Source: Faecalibacterium sp. CAG:74
Lineage (GTDB): Bacteria; Bacillota; Clostridia; Christensenellales; Aristaeellaceae
DNA length: 37,631 nucleotides
NCBI GenBank assembly: GCA_000437595.1
Contig: FR899894.1
Span: 1 to 37,631, forward strand
Direction: 5' to 3'
This document shows positions 15,739-26,710 of the stretch, one piece after another. The notes under the pieces were generated by a model. That model made no database searches. It was not told the DNA's origin and saw only the letters and a list, made by a program, of their open reading frames with translations. Numbering within the stretch: position 1 is the first letter of the stretch; each line of letters begins with the position of its first letter. The translations under genes and the position numbers were made by a program.

Positions 15739-15785
15739 GAAAAACAGCAAGCCGAACCTTTTCGCTCGACTTGCTGTTTTATATT
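15739..15785 (+). terminator. Bidirectional terminator between converging genes
   Basis: AAAACAGCAAG (15741-15751) and CTTGCTGTTTT (15770-15780) are perfect arms with an 18-base centre. Both strands have T-rich tails. It serves the M28 gene on the plus strand and the small GNAT gene on the minus strand. Confidence 0.85.
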
Positions 15786-15919
15786 GTTTCCGCAAGAGAA
15801 AAAAGCGCCGATAAATTCGAGCGTTAAACTTATACTCCGCTTTCCGAGCTTCTTCCGGCATGAAAGTCTCCATGAGCAGTATACACCTTCAGGCGGTTTT
15901 TTTTCTGCGCAGTGCAAAA

Positions 15920-16405
15920 TCACTTCTTTTCCGATACGCGCTCAAACGCCATTCGCGCCCCATTCCGGCACTGAATCACGCCGCAGTACCGAAACCCGAA
16001 CCGCTCAATCTGCCGCTGCATCGGAAGATTCTGCGCATGGGTATCAATTCGCAAGTGCGGCTGCATCGCCACCGCAAACGCCATCACCTCGGCAAACACG
16101 CCCCGATGTGTCCCGTCCGACGCAACGCGATGAATCGTCGCATATGGGCGGTCAGACAGCCACGCGCCGTCAATCTCCGCATACGTCGGGTCATCGCCGG
16201 TCAGGAACGCGAACGCGCCGTAAATCCCCGTATCATCCGCCAGCACATGCAGTCCGCCGCGCGCCATATCGCCGCGAAGCACCTCGTCCGTCGGATATCC
16301 CGGCTCCCACTGGTTCGGATTGCCCTGCGCTGCCATATACGCGCGCGCGGCATCAAACACGCGCCGCATTTCCGGCAAATCCGCCTCCGTCGCCCGTCGA
16401 ATCAT
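15920..16405 (-). CDS. Small GNAT N-acetyltransferase
   Basis: The 161-residue protein has a single GNAT domain. MIRRATEADLPEMRRVFDAA is the usual first strand and helix, and a GNPNQWEPGYPT loop is typical of one bacterial subgroup. The acetyl-CoA binding region is HRVASDGTHRGVFAEVMAFA. The C-terminal part contains FGFRYCGVI, the usual last strands. The acceptor is unknown. The start at 16405 is chosen because AGGAGGTC lies 6 bases before it; the frame is open further upstream but that covers the promoter. Confidence 0.85.
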   Translation of the reverse strand: MIRRATEADLPEMRRVFDAARAYMAAQGNPNQWEPGYPTDEVLRGDMARGGLHVLADDTGIYGAFAFLTGDDPTYAEIDGAWLSDRPYATIHRVASDGTHRGVFAEVMAFAVAMQPHLRIDTHAQNLPMQRQIERFGFRYCGVIQCRNGARMAFERVSEKK

Positions 16406-16438
16406 GGGTTGACCTCCTGCAAGATGGTTTCGGAGATG

Positions 16439-16467
16439 ATTATAGCGCATTGAAGGGGGCGTGTCAA
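16439..16467 (-). promoter_or_regulatory. Consensus promoter of the small GNAT gene
   Basis: On the minus strand TTGACA (16467-16462) and TATAAT (16444-16439) are 17 bases apart, a perfect match to the vegetative consensus. Confidence 0.9.
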
Positions 16468-16617
16468 ATGTGAGAAATCCGAACTGAAAAATCCACAAAA
16501 TTCGGAATTTTTCAGGTTATAATCGCAAAGCAGTCTGAACAGAAGCGACTCCGCGCCATCCCATTATCATACCGAACACGGTTCTCATTTGTTCACAAAA
16601 AGTTTTCAAAAAACCTC

Positions 16618-16645
16618 TTGACAAACAGGAGAAAATGAATACAAT
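16618..16645 (+). promoter_or_regulatory. Promoter of clpB
   Basis: TTGACA (16618-16623) and TACAAT (16640-16645) are 16 bases apart. The CtsR box follows 13 bases downstream. Confidence 0.8.
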
Positions 16646-16658
16646 AGAGTCTGACGAA

Positions 16659-16675
16659 AGTCAAAGAAAGTCAAA
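16659..16675 (+). promoter_or_regulatory. CtsR operator of clpB
   Basis: AGTCAAA-GAA-AGTCAAA matches the CtsR heptad repeat RGTCAAA-NAN-RGTCAAA exactly. It lies between the -10 and the ribosome site, so a bound CtsR would block transcription until heat or protein stress releases it. Confidence 0.85.
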
Positions 16676-16696
16676 CCCTCGGAAGGAGGTTTGGTT

Positions 16697-19297
<2,601 letters not shown>

Positions 19298-19309
19298 TGG
19301 TATAAAATG

Positions 19310-19350
19310 AACCGCGCGGTCTGTGGCAAAACGCAGACCGCGCGGTTTTA
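19310..19350 (+). terminator. Terminator of clpB
   Basis: AACCGCGCGGTCTG (19310-19323) and its exact complement (19334-19347) enclose 10 bases. TTTTA follows. Confidence 0.85.
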
Positions 19351-19377
19351 GGTTAGGGATAGGAGGATAGAAGAGGA

Positions 19378-19783
19378 TAAACACGCGGAAGGAGCATGGT
19401 AGAGAGACTAACTGAATCGCGCGGAGGGGTCAAGGGGGGATCCCCCTTGCAGGGTCAAGGGACAGCGTCCCTTGTGGGGTTTGGGGCAACGCCCCAACCG
19501 TTCCGCGGGCGACCAGTATGCTAAACGCGCTCAACCAAGGCGCAGGCAGCGAAGCGTCCCTGCCAGTAACTAAAAAGCTCCCAATACAGTTCAAGCAACA
19601 TGGGAGGCGACCGCCGAAGGAGTCCAGAGGGCGATCGCGGACTTCGTCCGTTTTCATTGCCCTCTGGAAGCTGCTCTTTTTACCAGCATGATAAAGAAAT
19701 CAACTTTGGCAGTCTGAAAAAGCAGACAATCTTTCATTGCAGGAAGATTTCGCCTCTGCGGAGGCGACAAGGGGGCTTTCCTC
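19378..19783. repeat. Mosaic intergenic repeat, copy C (longest)
   Basis: It fills the gap from clpB to the hybrid kinase stop. It begins TAAACACGCG, carries ACTGAATCGCGCGG, then three hairpins with 3-base loops: CAAGGGGG/CCCCCTTG (19431-19449), CAAGGGAC/GTCCCTTG (19456-19474) and TTGGGGC/GCCCCAA (19481-19497). A block ACATGGGAGGCGACC leads to a CCAGAGGGC/GCCCTCTGG stem near 19625-19670. The unit ends with TCGCCTC/GAGGCGA (19750-19767). Orientation of the first module is opposite to that in copies A and B. No gene is evident. Confidence 0.75.
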
Positions 19784-22483
19784 TCACTTCTCCATCTCCA
19801 TCACCCTCCGCTTAAACACCGCCCGCCCATGGTTCTTCTTGTCCGTGCGGAAGAGGCTCAGCGTCTTTTCCAGCACCGCAATGTCAATCGGCTTGGAAAG
19901 GTGCATGTCCATGCCCGCATCCATGCTTTGCTGGATGTCGTCCGCAAAGGCGTTCGCGGTCATCGCGATAATCGGAATCGTCCGCCCGACGGGGTTGTCG
20001 CTGGCGCGGAGGGCGCGCGTCGCTTCGTAGCCGTTCATCACGGGCATCTGCACGTCCATCAGGATAACGTCGTAGTCGCTGGGGCGGACGTGGTCGAACG
20101 CCTCCACCAGCTGCTTGCCGTCGCTGTAAATCGTGCAGGTCGCGCCCTGCATGTGCAGCAGCTCCTCCAGAATCTCCGCATTCAGCGGATTGTCCTCCGC
20201 GCAGAGCAGCCGCATCCCGTTCAGCACTGATGTGCCGTCCACGTTCCCGATATTGCCGAATTCCGTACGCAGTTTCGCCATCTCGTTCTCCAGATTGGAA
20301 AGGAAGAACGGCAGCGGCACAAAGCCGTCCAGCCCACAGGCGCTGATGATATCCAGCACTTCCTCGCGCTGCCCCGCCTGCATACAGAATACGAAAATCG
20401 GCTTCCCGGCGGCCTCGCGCATCTGGCGAACCAGAGGGCGCAGCATCTCCGGCGCGCGGTACTGGCAGGACAAAAGCACTACGTCCACATCCTCCTGCCG
20501 CAGCATGTTCACCGCGTCTTCAGGGCGCTCGACCGCCTCCGCCGTCACGGGTGTGTGTTCCAGCGCATCCTGCACGTCCGCCACGCGCCCCGGCGCATAG
20601 CCGACCAGCAGCAGGTGGCAGTCCTTCACCGTGTGCGCGCGGTCATCCGCTTGTGCGTCCACCTTGAACTCCAGCAGCACTTCGAAGTGGCTGCCTTCGC
20701 CCGGCGCACTCTCGACGTTAATCACGCCGCCCATCATGTCCACAATGCTCTTGCTTATCGCCATGCCCAGCCCGGTGCCCTGCACCTTGTTCGTCACGGA
20801 ATCCTCCGCACGGGTGAACACGTCGAACAGGTGCTTCTGGAATTCCTCCGTCATGCCGATGCCGTTGTCCTTGACCACAAAGGCATATTTCACATACGAA
20901 TGCCCGCTGCGGGACACCTCGCGCACGTCAAGGCTGATTTCGCCGCCCTGCTGGGTGTACTTGACCGCGTTGGACAGGATGTTCAGCAGCACCTGCCGCA
21001 GACGGGTCGCATCGCCGATGAAGTTCTCGTGGTGAATCTGGCTCGCGCGGACGATAAAGTGCTGCCCGCGCTGGCGCGTCTGCGGGCGAATGATGGCTTC
21101 AATCTGCTCAATCTGCTCAGCAAGATTGACTTCATCCATGCGCAGCGTCACCGCGCCGCTCTCGATTTTGGACATGTCCAGCACGTCATTGATCAGCCCT
21201 AACAGATGCTCGCTGGATGTATGCAGCTTGTCGATATACGCCTGCAGCTTCTCCGGATTGTTCAGGTCGTGCTGCATCAGGTTCGTCAAGCCGATGATAG
21301 CGTTCATGGGTGTGCGGATGTCATGGCTCATATTCGTCAGGAACGCCGTCTTGGATACGTTGGCGGATTCCGCCAGTTTCAGCGCATCCACCGCTGCCTG
21401 ACGTGCCTGATCCAGCTCCGCGTTCGCCTGTGCAAGCGCCTGCGCGTTCTCCGTCTCCACGGCGTAGCGCTCCCGGTTCTGCATCGCCGTCAACAGAAAG
21501 TACATTGCCCCCACCGTCAGCAGCAGCAAGACGAAGAACGCAATGTTGACTATCAGCGTAATCGAATCCACCATTGCGCGCGCACCGGCAGCGACCTCCA
21601 CCCCCGGCACAAGAAACAGCATCGTCCAGTCGCATCCAGTTAGGCGCTTCATGCACAAGAAATACTGTGTTTTGTCCACCAGCACATCGGTGCAGGTAAA
21701 ATGATTGTCGGATGCTTCAAGTTCTGTCAGACAGTTATCAAAATTGCCCGCGTGCGGGTAGCGGAGCGTCCGCAGCGCCGGATAAATGTTCCGTCCCAGA
21801 AAGTTGATGTTCTCATCCGCCGCGTCGGAATACATCTTCACGCCGTCGCTGATGACGACATAGGTGCTGTTCTGCGTGTGAAATGCGCTGCTGCGGAAGA
21901 ACGGCGTCAGGCTGCTCATGCCCTTGAGCAGCACCAGATGCGTGATGCGGATGCTCTTTTCCCCCATCGCAACCTTCAGCGGCTGCATGATGGGCAGGGA
22001 AAAGACCATTTGATTTTCATCGCCGCCCTTGCCGCGAATAAGGAAACACTGTCGCCCCGTCATGCCAAGCGTATCGGCAAATTCGCAGGGCATCCGCTCT
22101 CCCGCCGCGTTAATCAGGTTTCCGCTTTCGTCAATCGCAAGGAATCGCAGGGCGCTGTCCTGCGACATCAGCTGATTCTGTGTCGCCTGAAGCAGCTGCA
22201 CGAGTGCCTCCTGTGTCGTCGGGGCGTAGAAAGCTACGGACCTATCCATTACAGTCAGGAAATCCCACTGCTGTTCCAGCGTGATGGAGAGCTTCTCATA
22301 CATTTGCGACGTAATTTCCGTCAGCTGATTCTGGCTTTCGCGGTAGAGTTCTTCGCGCGTATAGCGGGTGAAAAAGCGCATCCCAAGGAAAATGAGCGCA
22401 AATAAAACAACGCCGACCAGCACCAGCATCGGCAGTTTGCTGTGGGTCAGGCGCTGGCGAATCGACGCTTTCGCAGCCTTCAT
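19784..22483 (-). CDS. Membrane hybrid histidine kinase with two receiver domains
   Basis: The N-terminus has one membrane helix, an extracellular region of about 270 residues that looks like a Cache-type sensor, a second membrane helix and a coiled-coil linker. The HisKA box NMSHDIRTPMNAIIGL carries the phosphorylated H387. The ATPase domain shows NAVKYT, DNGIGM and GTGLGMAI. A first receiver-like domain has lost its aspartate (LLSCQ where LMDVQ is expected). The second receiver keeps CAEDNPLN and LMDVQMP (D810). No output domain follows and no response regulator is adjacent. The start at 22483 has AGGGGG 8 bases upstream; an ATG at 22504 with GGAGG 12 bases upstream is an alternative. Signal and target are unknown. 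Confidence 0.88.
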   Translation of the reverse strand: MKAAKASIRQRLTHSKLPMLVLVGVVLFALIFLGMRFFTRYTREELYRESQNQLTEITSQMYEKLSITLEQQWDFLTVMDRSVAFYAPTTQEALVQLLQATQNQLMSQDSALRFLAIDESGNLINAAGERMPCEFADTLGMTGRQCFLIRGKGGDENQMVFSLPIMQPLKVAMGEKSIRITHLVLLKGMSSLTPFFRSSAFHTQNSTYVVISDGVKMYSDAADENINFLGRNIYPALRTLRYPHAGNFDNCLTELEASDNHFTCTDVLVDKTQYFLCMKRLTGCDWTMLFLVPGVEVAAGARAMVDSITLIVNIAFFVLLLLTVGAMYFLLTAMQNRERYAVETENAQALAQANAELDQARQAAVDALKLAESANVSKTAFLTNMSHDIRTPMNAIIGLTNLMQHDLNNPEKLQAYIDKLHTSSEHLLGLINDVLDMSKIESGAVTLRMDEVNLAEQIEQIEAIIRPQTRQRGQHFIVRASQIHHENFIGDATRLRQVLLNILSNAVKYTQQGGEISLDVREVSRSGHSYVKYAFVVKDNGIGMTEEFQKHLFDVFTRAEDSVTNKVQGTGLGMAISKSIVDMMGGVINVESAPGEGSHFEVLLEFKVDAQADDRAHTVKDCHLLLVGYAPGRVADVQDALEHTPVTAEAVERPEDAVNMLRQEDVDVVLLSCQYRAPEMLRPLVRQMREAAGKPIFVFCMQAGQREEVLDIISACGLDGFVPLPFFLSNLENEMAKLRTEFGNIGNVDGTSVLNGMRLLCAEDNPLNAEILEELLHMQGATCTIYSDGKQLVEAFDHVRPSDYDVILMDVQMPVMNGYEATRALRASDNPVGRTIPIIAMTANAFADDIQQSMDAGMDMHLSKPIDIAVLEKTLSLFRTDKKNHGRAVFKRRVMEMEK

Positions 22484-22581
22484 GCGCTCATCCCCCTGCG
22501 TCATGTGTTTTCCGCGCCTCCAAACGGGCACTGCCTCTTTTTCCCGCAGCGCCGTGCAGACAGATGGACAATATCATCTTT

Positions 22582-22610
22582 ATTATACCATTGAGGACAT
22601 TCCATGTCAA
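22582..22610 (-). promoter_or_regulatory. Consensus promoter of the hybrid kinase gene
   Basis: On the minus strand TTGACA (22610-22605) and TATAAT (22587-22582) are 17 bases apart, a perfect vegetative match. Confidence 0.9.
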
Positions 22611-22611
22611 G

Positions 22612-22649
22612 GCACAAAAGAAGCGGCGATGTTCATTTTCCACCGCCGC
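22612..22649 (-). terminator. Terminator of the WG-repeat gene
   Basis: On the minus strand GCGGCGGTG pairs with CATCGCCGC (9 pairs, one G-T). TTCTTTTG follows. It is directly before the hybrid kinase promoter. Confidence 0.7.
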
Positions 22650-22656
22650 CGAAGGA

Positions 22657-24012
22657 TTATTCCGTCCAGCTGTACACCCATTCGCCCTGCTGGTTGATGT
22701 AGCCGCAGCGGGTCGTGCCGTCGTCCTGCGCCATTCCCACATACGCTAATTCGCCGTAAAATTGCGTCACAAAGCTGAATTGCAGCGGAATCGCCAGTTC
22801 GCCGCTTTCGTCGAGATACCCTGCCAGCCTCGTGCCGTCTATATCGTACACTGCCTGCAAGCCCGACGGGAAATACACGTCCGGCTGGTCGTATTCCGGG
22901 AATGTCCACTTCGCTTCGCTGATGATTTCGCCCTGCATGTTCACCCAACCGCAGCGGCGCTGTCTGCCCTTCTCCACAACGTACATGCACAAGCCGTTCT
23001 CCTCCGGCGTCCACAGCCGCACGATATTTTCGCCTTGCAGGGTGAACAGCTCCTCGCCCGCCACGCTGTACATCGTGAAGCTGTGTTCGCCCGTCGGCAG
23101 CACATAGCAGCCATGCCGGACGTCTGCATAGTGCGTATCCGTCGTGCGCATCACAACTTTCCCCGTTTGGTCGATGACACCATAAGTGCCGTCGGTCAAT
23201 TCAACCTCCGCATAGCCGTCTGCAAACTCGAAGGTATACGCAAACTGCGGTTCAATCACCACTTCGCCGCTTGTATTACAATAGCCGTATAAGCCGTTCT
23301 CGTCCACCACCTCAAACAGCCCGCCGCTAATCACGGTATCGCAGTTCGCCGCATTGATGCCCTCCGGCAGGGGATATTCCTTCCCCGTTTCGTCCAGCAG
23401 CAGCGTCTGCACAATGTTGTAATCATCATCTAAGAATGTGACAACGGCGTACCCATCATAAAAATTGGAACCCATGTTGTCCGAATCATACTTCGCCGGA
23501 ATCACCATTTCGCCCGTATCGCGGCTGACATAGCCCCACTTGCCGGTTTCGTCTGCCACGGCAATCAAGCGGCTGTTCGACTCCCTATGATTCACGCCCC
23601 GCCACTTCAAGCCGCTGAAAACACCGCTCTGCACATCAAAGAAGCCTTCCATCCATTCCGTGCCGAGACTGTTTTTCCCCGTCGCCTTCTTGTATAGCAG
23701 CCAAATGCCCGTTTCGCGTCCACCGTAACAGAAGCCGTCATAGCCGCTGTCTGTCACTACATTCTCATCCAGCAGCAGCATAATTTCGCCGTCGCGGTTC
23801 GCGAAGCCCTCCCGGTCGCCCTGCTGAATCCACGCATAATTGCCCCGGAAGTCGCCCGCACTGTCGAATTTCGGCGGAATCACCCAGTTCCCCATCTCGT
23901 CGATGTGTCCCCACAAGCCATTGTCGCCTTTCGCGGCGTACCAATACCCCTCCGCTGACGCGCAGCCTAACAGCAGCAGCAGGCACAATATCCCGCACAG
24001 CAGTTTCTTCAT
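22657..24012 (-). CDS. WG-repeat lipoprotein
   Basis: The N-terminus (MKKLLCGILCLLLLLGC) is a lipoprotein signal with C17 as the lipid site. The rest of the 451 residues is made of about eight WG-type repeats of 45-60 residues. Cores include GLWGHIDEMGNW, GKWGYVSRDTGE, GLYGYCNTSGEV, GTYGVIDQTGKV, RRCGWVNMQGE and TRCGYINQQGEW. WG repeats form beta-rich surfaces, usually without enzyme activity, and probably bind a partner or polymer at the cell surface. AGGAGGG lies 7 bases before the ATG. It has its own promoter and terminator. No partner can be named from the neighbours. Confidence 0.9.
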   Translation of the reverse strand: MKKLLCGILCLLLLLGCASAEGYWYAAKGDNGLWGHIDEMGNWVIPPKFDSAGDFRGNYAWIQQGDREGFANRDGEIMLLLDENVVTDSGYDGFCYGGRETGIWLLYKKATGKNSLGTEWMEGFFDVQSGVFSGLKWRGVNHRESNSRLIAVADETGKWGYVSRDTGEMVIPAKYDSDNMGSNFYDGYAVVTFLDDDYNIVQTLLLDETGKEYPLPEGINAANCDTVISGGLFEVVDENGLYGYCNTSGEVVIEPQFAYTFEFADGYAEVELTDGTYGVIDQTGKVVMRTTDTHYADVRHGCYVLPTGEHSFTMYSVAGEELFTLQGENIVRLWTPEENGLCMYVVEKGRQRRCGWVNMQGEIISEAKWTFPEYDQPDVYFPSGLQAVYDIDGTRLAGYLDESGELAIPLQFSFVTQFYGELAYVGMAQDDGTTRCGYINQQGEWVYSWTE

Positions 24013-24044
24013 GCGTTTTCCCTCCTATGGTGATTTCTGCCTTC

Positions 24045-24073
24045 ATGATACCAGCAAAGAGGCTATTCCGCAA
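24045..24073 (-). promoter_or_regulatory. Promoter of the WG-repeat gene
   Basis: On the minus strand TTGCGG (24073-24068) and TATCAT (24050-24045) are 17 bases apart. Match is moderate. Confidence 0.5.
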
Positions 24074-24099
24074 GCGTTCCAACGCATTTGTTACAATTG

Positions 24100-24128
24100 A
24101 AAAAAGCAGGAAGAACGAATCCCCCTGC
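24100..24128 (-). terminator. Terminator of the ferredoxin-TlpA operon
   Basis: On the minus strand GCAGGGGGA pairs with TTCTTCCTGC through nine pairs including two G-T. TTTTTT follows. It lies 14 bases past the stop codon. Confidence 0.75.
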
Positions 24129-24141
24129 CCATATTGATTGG

Positions 24142-25680
24142 TTACTCCGCCAGCAGCGGCGCGACAAGCCCTTCCAGCACCGTCAGCGTCACCGACCCGA
24201 CCTTGTTGTACACAATTTTCCCGGCCGCATCGACAATGACCGTCATCGGCAGCTGCGTCGAGCCGCCCAGCGATTTAATCACCGCGCCCGTCTTGTCCAG
24301 CGCGAACGGCATGTCAAGACTCTCCTTCGCGAGGAACTTGTCCACATCGTCCGTCACGAGGTTCGAGTGAATCGCCACCAGCGAGATTTCGTCACCGTAC
24401 TTCGCATACAGTTCCGCGAAATACGGCAGCTCTGCCACGCACGGCGTGCACCACGTCGCCCAGAAGTTGATGACTGTCACTTTCCCCTTCTGCGCCGACA
24501 GCGTGAATTCGCCGCCTTCTTCCCCGTACAGCGGTACGGTAAAGTCCGGGCACTTCATCCCGACTTCATAGCCGACCGGCGTATCGTCCGCCGGCGCTTC
24601 CGTCGCTTCCGGCGCAAGCGTTTCCGTCGCGGCGGGCTGACTTGCCGGTTCTTCCACCGTGTCCGCCTTGTTTACCTGCCACATCACCACGCCCAGCACT
24701 ACCAGCGCCGCCGTCCACGCCGCCATCACGCGGATGCGGCGGTTCGTGCGCTTTTTGTTGTCCTCCAGCTGCGGTTCTTCGCCCGGCTTCACCGGCTGCA
24801 CTTCGTTCGCTTTCAGCGTAATTTTGCCCATTTTCATGCTGATGGCTTTCGTCGGACAAACGTCCACGCACGATGCGCAGTGGATGCACTCATGGTCGCC
24901 CACATGCCGAATATCCATCTTGCAGTGCGCCACGCAGCGCCCGCAGTTCGTGCATTTGCTCTTCTCGACCTTCACGCCGAGAATCGACACACGCGCGAAC
25001 AGCCCGTAAATCGCCCCCAGCGGGCAGAGGAAGCGGCAGAACGCACGGTAGAAGAACACGCACGCCAGCAGAATCGCCACCATGATGACGAATTTGCGCG
25101 TAAAGAGGATGTTGAGGATGGAGAACTTGCCCGCATTGACTGGGTTCGCCAGCAAGCCCATTGCGCCCTCGAACGTCCCCGCCGGGCAGATGTACTTGCA
25201 GAATCCCGGCACGGGATACTGCTGCAGGCTGTACGCCAGCGGGATGATGACCACGAACACCGCCAGCAGGACGTATTTGAGATACGACAGCGCATGGGTA
25301 AAGCGGCTTTTCTTCACCTTCGGCGTCGGAATTTTGTAGAACAATTCCTGAATCAGCCCCAGCGGACAGAGCCAGCCGCAGATGGTGCGCCCCAAAATCA
25401 GCCCGTAGAGCATCAGAATGCCCAGGACGTAGTACGGCGCGCGTTTATCCGAGGACGCCAGCGCGTTTTGCAGCGCCCCCAGCGGACATGCGCCAATCGC
25501 GCCCGGACAGGAGTAGCAGTTGAACCCCGGCACGCAAAAGTTCTTGATGCTGCCAGTGTAAATGTCGCCCTTGATGAATCCTTTCACATAGGCGTTGTAG
25601 AGCAGGGCGGCGTAAACCTGTATGAGCCGCCGGGTGGTGGGCTTATGGGCGCTCCACCATGCCGCAAATTTCTTAGCCAA
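24142..25680 (-). CDS. NapH-like ferredoxin membrane protein fused to a TlpA-type thioredoxin
   Basis: The N-terminal 210 residues have about five membrane helices with NapH/YccM-type cysteine motifs (CYSCPG, CGWLCPLG, CRFLCPLGA). A double 4Fe-4S ferredoxin follows (CTNCGRC and CIHCASC with downstream cysteines, about 235-275). A further membrane helix (about 310-330) and a Pro/Glu/Thr linker lead to a TlpA/ResA-type thioredoxin domain with WCTPC (C411, C414) and a cis-Pro loop (QLPMT). The layout suggests that cytoplasmic electrons pass through Fe-S clusters to an extracellular thiol centre. The start is TTG at 25680, overlapping the stop of the upstream gene by eight bases, with GGAGTG 9 bases before it. 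No ATG is near. Partner substrates are unknown. Confidence 0.88.
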   Translation of the reverse strand: MAKKFAAWWSAHKPTTRRLIQVYAALLYNAYVKGFIKGDIYTGSIKNFCVPGFNCYSCPGAIGACPLGALQNALASSDKRAPYYVLGILMLYGLILGRTICGWLCPLGLIQELFYKIPTPKVKKSRFTHALSYLKYVLLAVFVVIIPLAYSLQQYPVPGFCKYICPAGTFEGAMGLLANPVNAGKFSILNILFTRKFVIMVAILLACVFFYRAFCRFLCPLGAIYGLFARVSILGVKVEKSKCTNCGRCVAHCKMDIRHVGDHECIHCASCVDVCPTKAISMKMGKITLKANEVQPVKPGEEPQLEDNKKRTNRRIRVMAAWTAALVVLGVVMWQVNKADTVEEPASQPAATETLAPEATEAPADDTPVGYEVGMKCPDFTVPLYGEEGGEFTLSAQKGKVTVINFWATWCTPCVAELPYFAELYAKYGDEISLVAIHSNLVTDDVDKFLAKESLDMPFALDKTGAVIKSLGGSTQLPMTVIVDAAGKIVYNKVGSVTLTVLEGLVAPLLAE

Positions 25681-26443
25681 GGCCGATACACTCCGTACAA
25701 ATATTGATTGCCTTCACCAGCACATCGAACATGCCGCCGTTCATCACACCCAGCGCAATCAGCACCACCGCCGCCGCCGCGATGATCACGCGGATGACGT
25801 TCCTGCCCGTCGTCTTTTCCGGAGCGGCTGCATCCGGCTTGCGCTTCTGGGCGCTCCTGCGCAGTTCCAGTTCCTTCATCAACAGGCGGAAATTCCACTG
25901 CTCAGCCGCCATCAGGAGGATGAACGCCAGCCCAATCCACGGGAACGTTTCAATCGCCATCTGGCGCACGACGACTTCCAAATCACGCGAGGCAAAATTC
26001 GACCAGTCCAGCAGGATTCGCCCCGCCATGCCCCCACAAATCAGGCACAGAATCGCCGCGCCGCACCATACGCCGATGCGCTGTTTCTTCACTTTGCGGA
26101 TTTCGTCCGTCTCCTCCGTCCGCGCGCGCAGCATCAGCAGCTGATTCTCCGTCGGCGCGCGAAGCGATTCCTTCTGCTCCGGCTTTCCGGCGATGATGTT
26201 CGCCGCCAGCAGCGCCAGAAAGACCCACACGCTCCACGCAATCGAAGCGAAGTGCGCCGTGACAATTTCCCGGCTGTAAATATCGTGAATCCGCAGCCCG
26301 TTTTCGCCCATGTTTTCCGGCGCGATGCCTTCATGATAGATGGTCACGCACTGCCAAATCAGCAGCGCCGCCATCAGCACCGTCGCCACTCCCAGCAGCC
26401 ACCGAAGCACAGTGCGCACCGAGCGTTTGCTCTCTGCCTTCAT
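25673..26443 (-). CDS. Five-helix membrane protein with C-terminal CXXC (CD1871A-like) tail
   Basis: This 256-residue protein has hydrophobic segments near residues 11-30, 62-84, 122-146, 165-182 and 214-236, with a charged loop between the second and third. It ends INICTECIGLG, with C249 and C252 seven and four residues from the end. That ending matches what I recall of the small CD1871A family, whose members sit beside ferredoxin-thioredoxin membrane proteins. Here the tail is joined to four extra helices. It is translationally coupled to the fusion protein downstream and shares a consensus promoter at 26500-26528. A role in passing electrons or holding a thiol pair is inferred. GGGAGGG precedes the ATG. 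Confidence 0.8.
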   Translation of the reverse strand: MKAESKRSVRTVLRWLLGVATVLMAALLIWQCVTIYHEGIAPENMGENGLRIHDIYSREIVTAHFASIAWSVWVFLALLAANIIAGKPEQKESLRAPTENQLLMLRARTEETDEIRKVKKQRIGVWCGAAILCLICGGMAGRILLDWSNFASRDLEVVVRQMAIETFPWIGLAFILLMAAEQWNFRLLMKELELRRSAQKRKPDAAAPEKTTGRNVIRVIIAAAAVVLIALGVMNGGMFDVLVKAINICTECIGLG

Positions 26444-26499
26444 TCCGCGTCCCTCCCACTTTGCCGGACGCGCAGTACGCCCGGAACGCTACTGACTCC

Positions 26500-26528
26500 A
26501 TTATAGTGCAGCAAAGGGGATGCGTCAA
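26500..26528 (-). promoter_or_regulatory. Promoter of the CXXC / ferredoxin-TlpA operon
   Basis: On the minus strand TTGACG (26528-26523) and TATAAT (26505-26500) are 17 bases apart. Confidence 0.85.
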
Positions 26529-26630
26529 ACAATTCATCAGACTTTTGCTGTTTCTTTTCCGTTTTTCCGATTGGAGCCCGGCGACATTGTGAAAAAATCA
26601 TCAATTTTGTCCATTTTGTGCCGTCCGCTC

Positions 26631-26659
26631 TTGCTTTTCCGCATCATCTGTGATACCAT
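26631..26659 (+). promoter_or_regulatory. Promoter of the SDR gene
   Basis: TTGCTT (26631-26636) and TACCAT (26654-26659) are 17 bases apart. Match is moderate. Confidence 0.5.
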
Positions 26660-26710
26660 AAGTGCACAGGCTGCTTGTTCAGCCCTTCACCATGAAGGAG
26701 GAAATATATA

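Noticed and set aside
16500..16696. CIRCE (HrcA) element before clpB
   Set aside because: No TTAGCACTC/GAGTGCTAA inverted repeat is present; only the CtsR box is.
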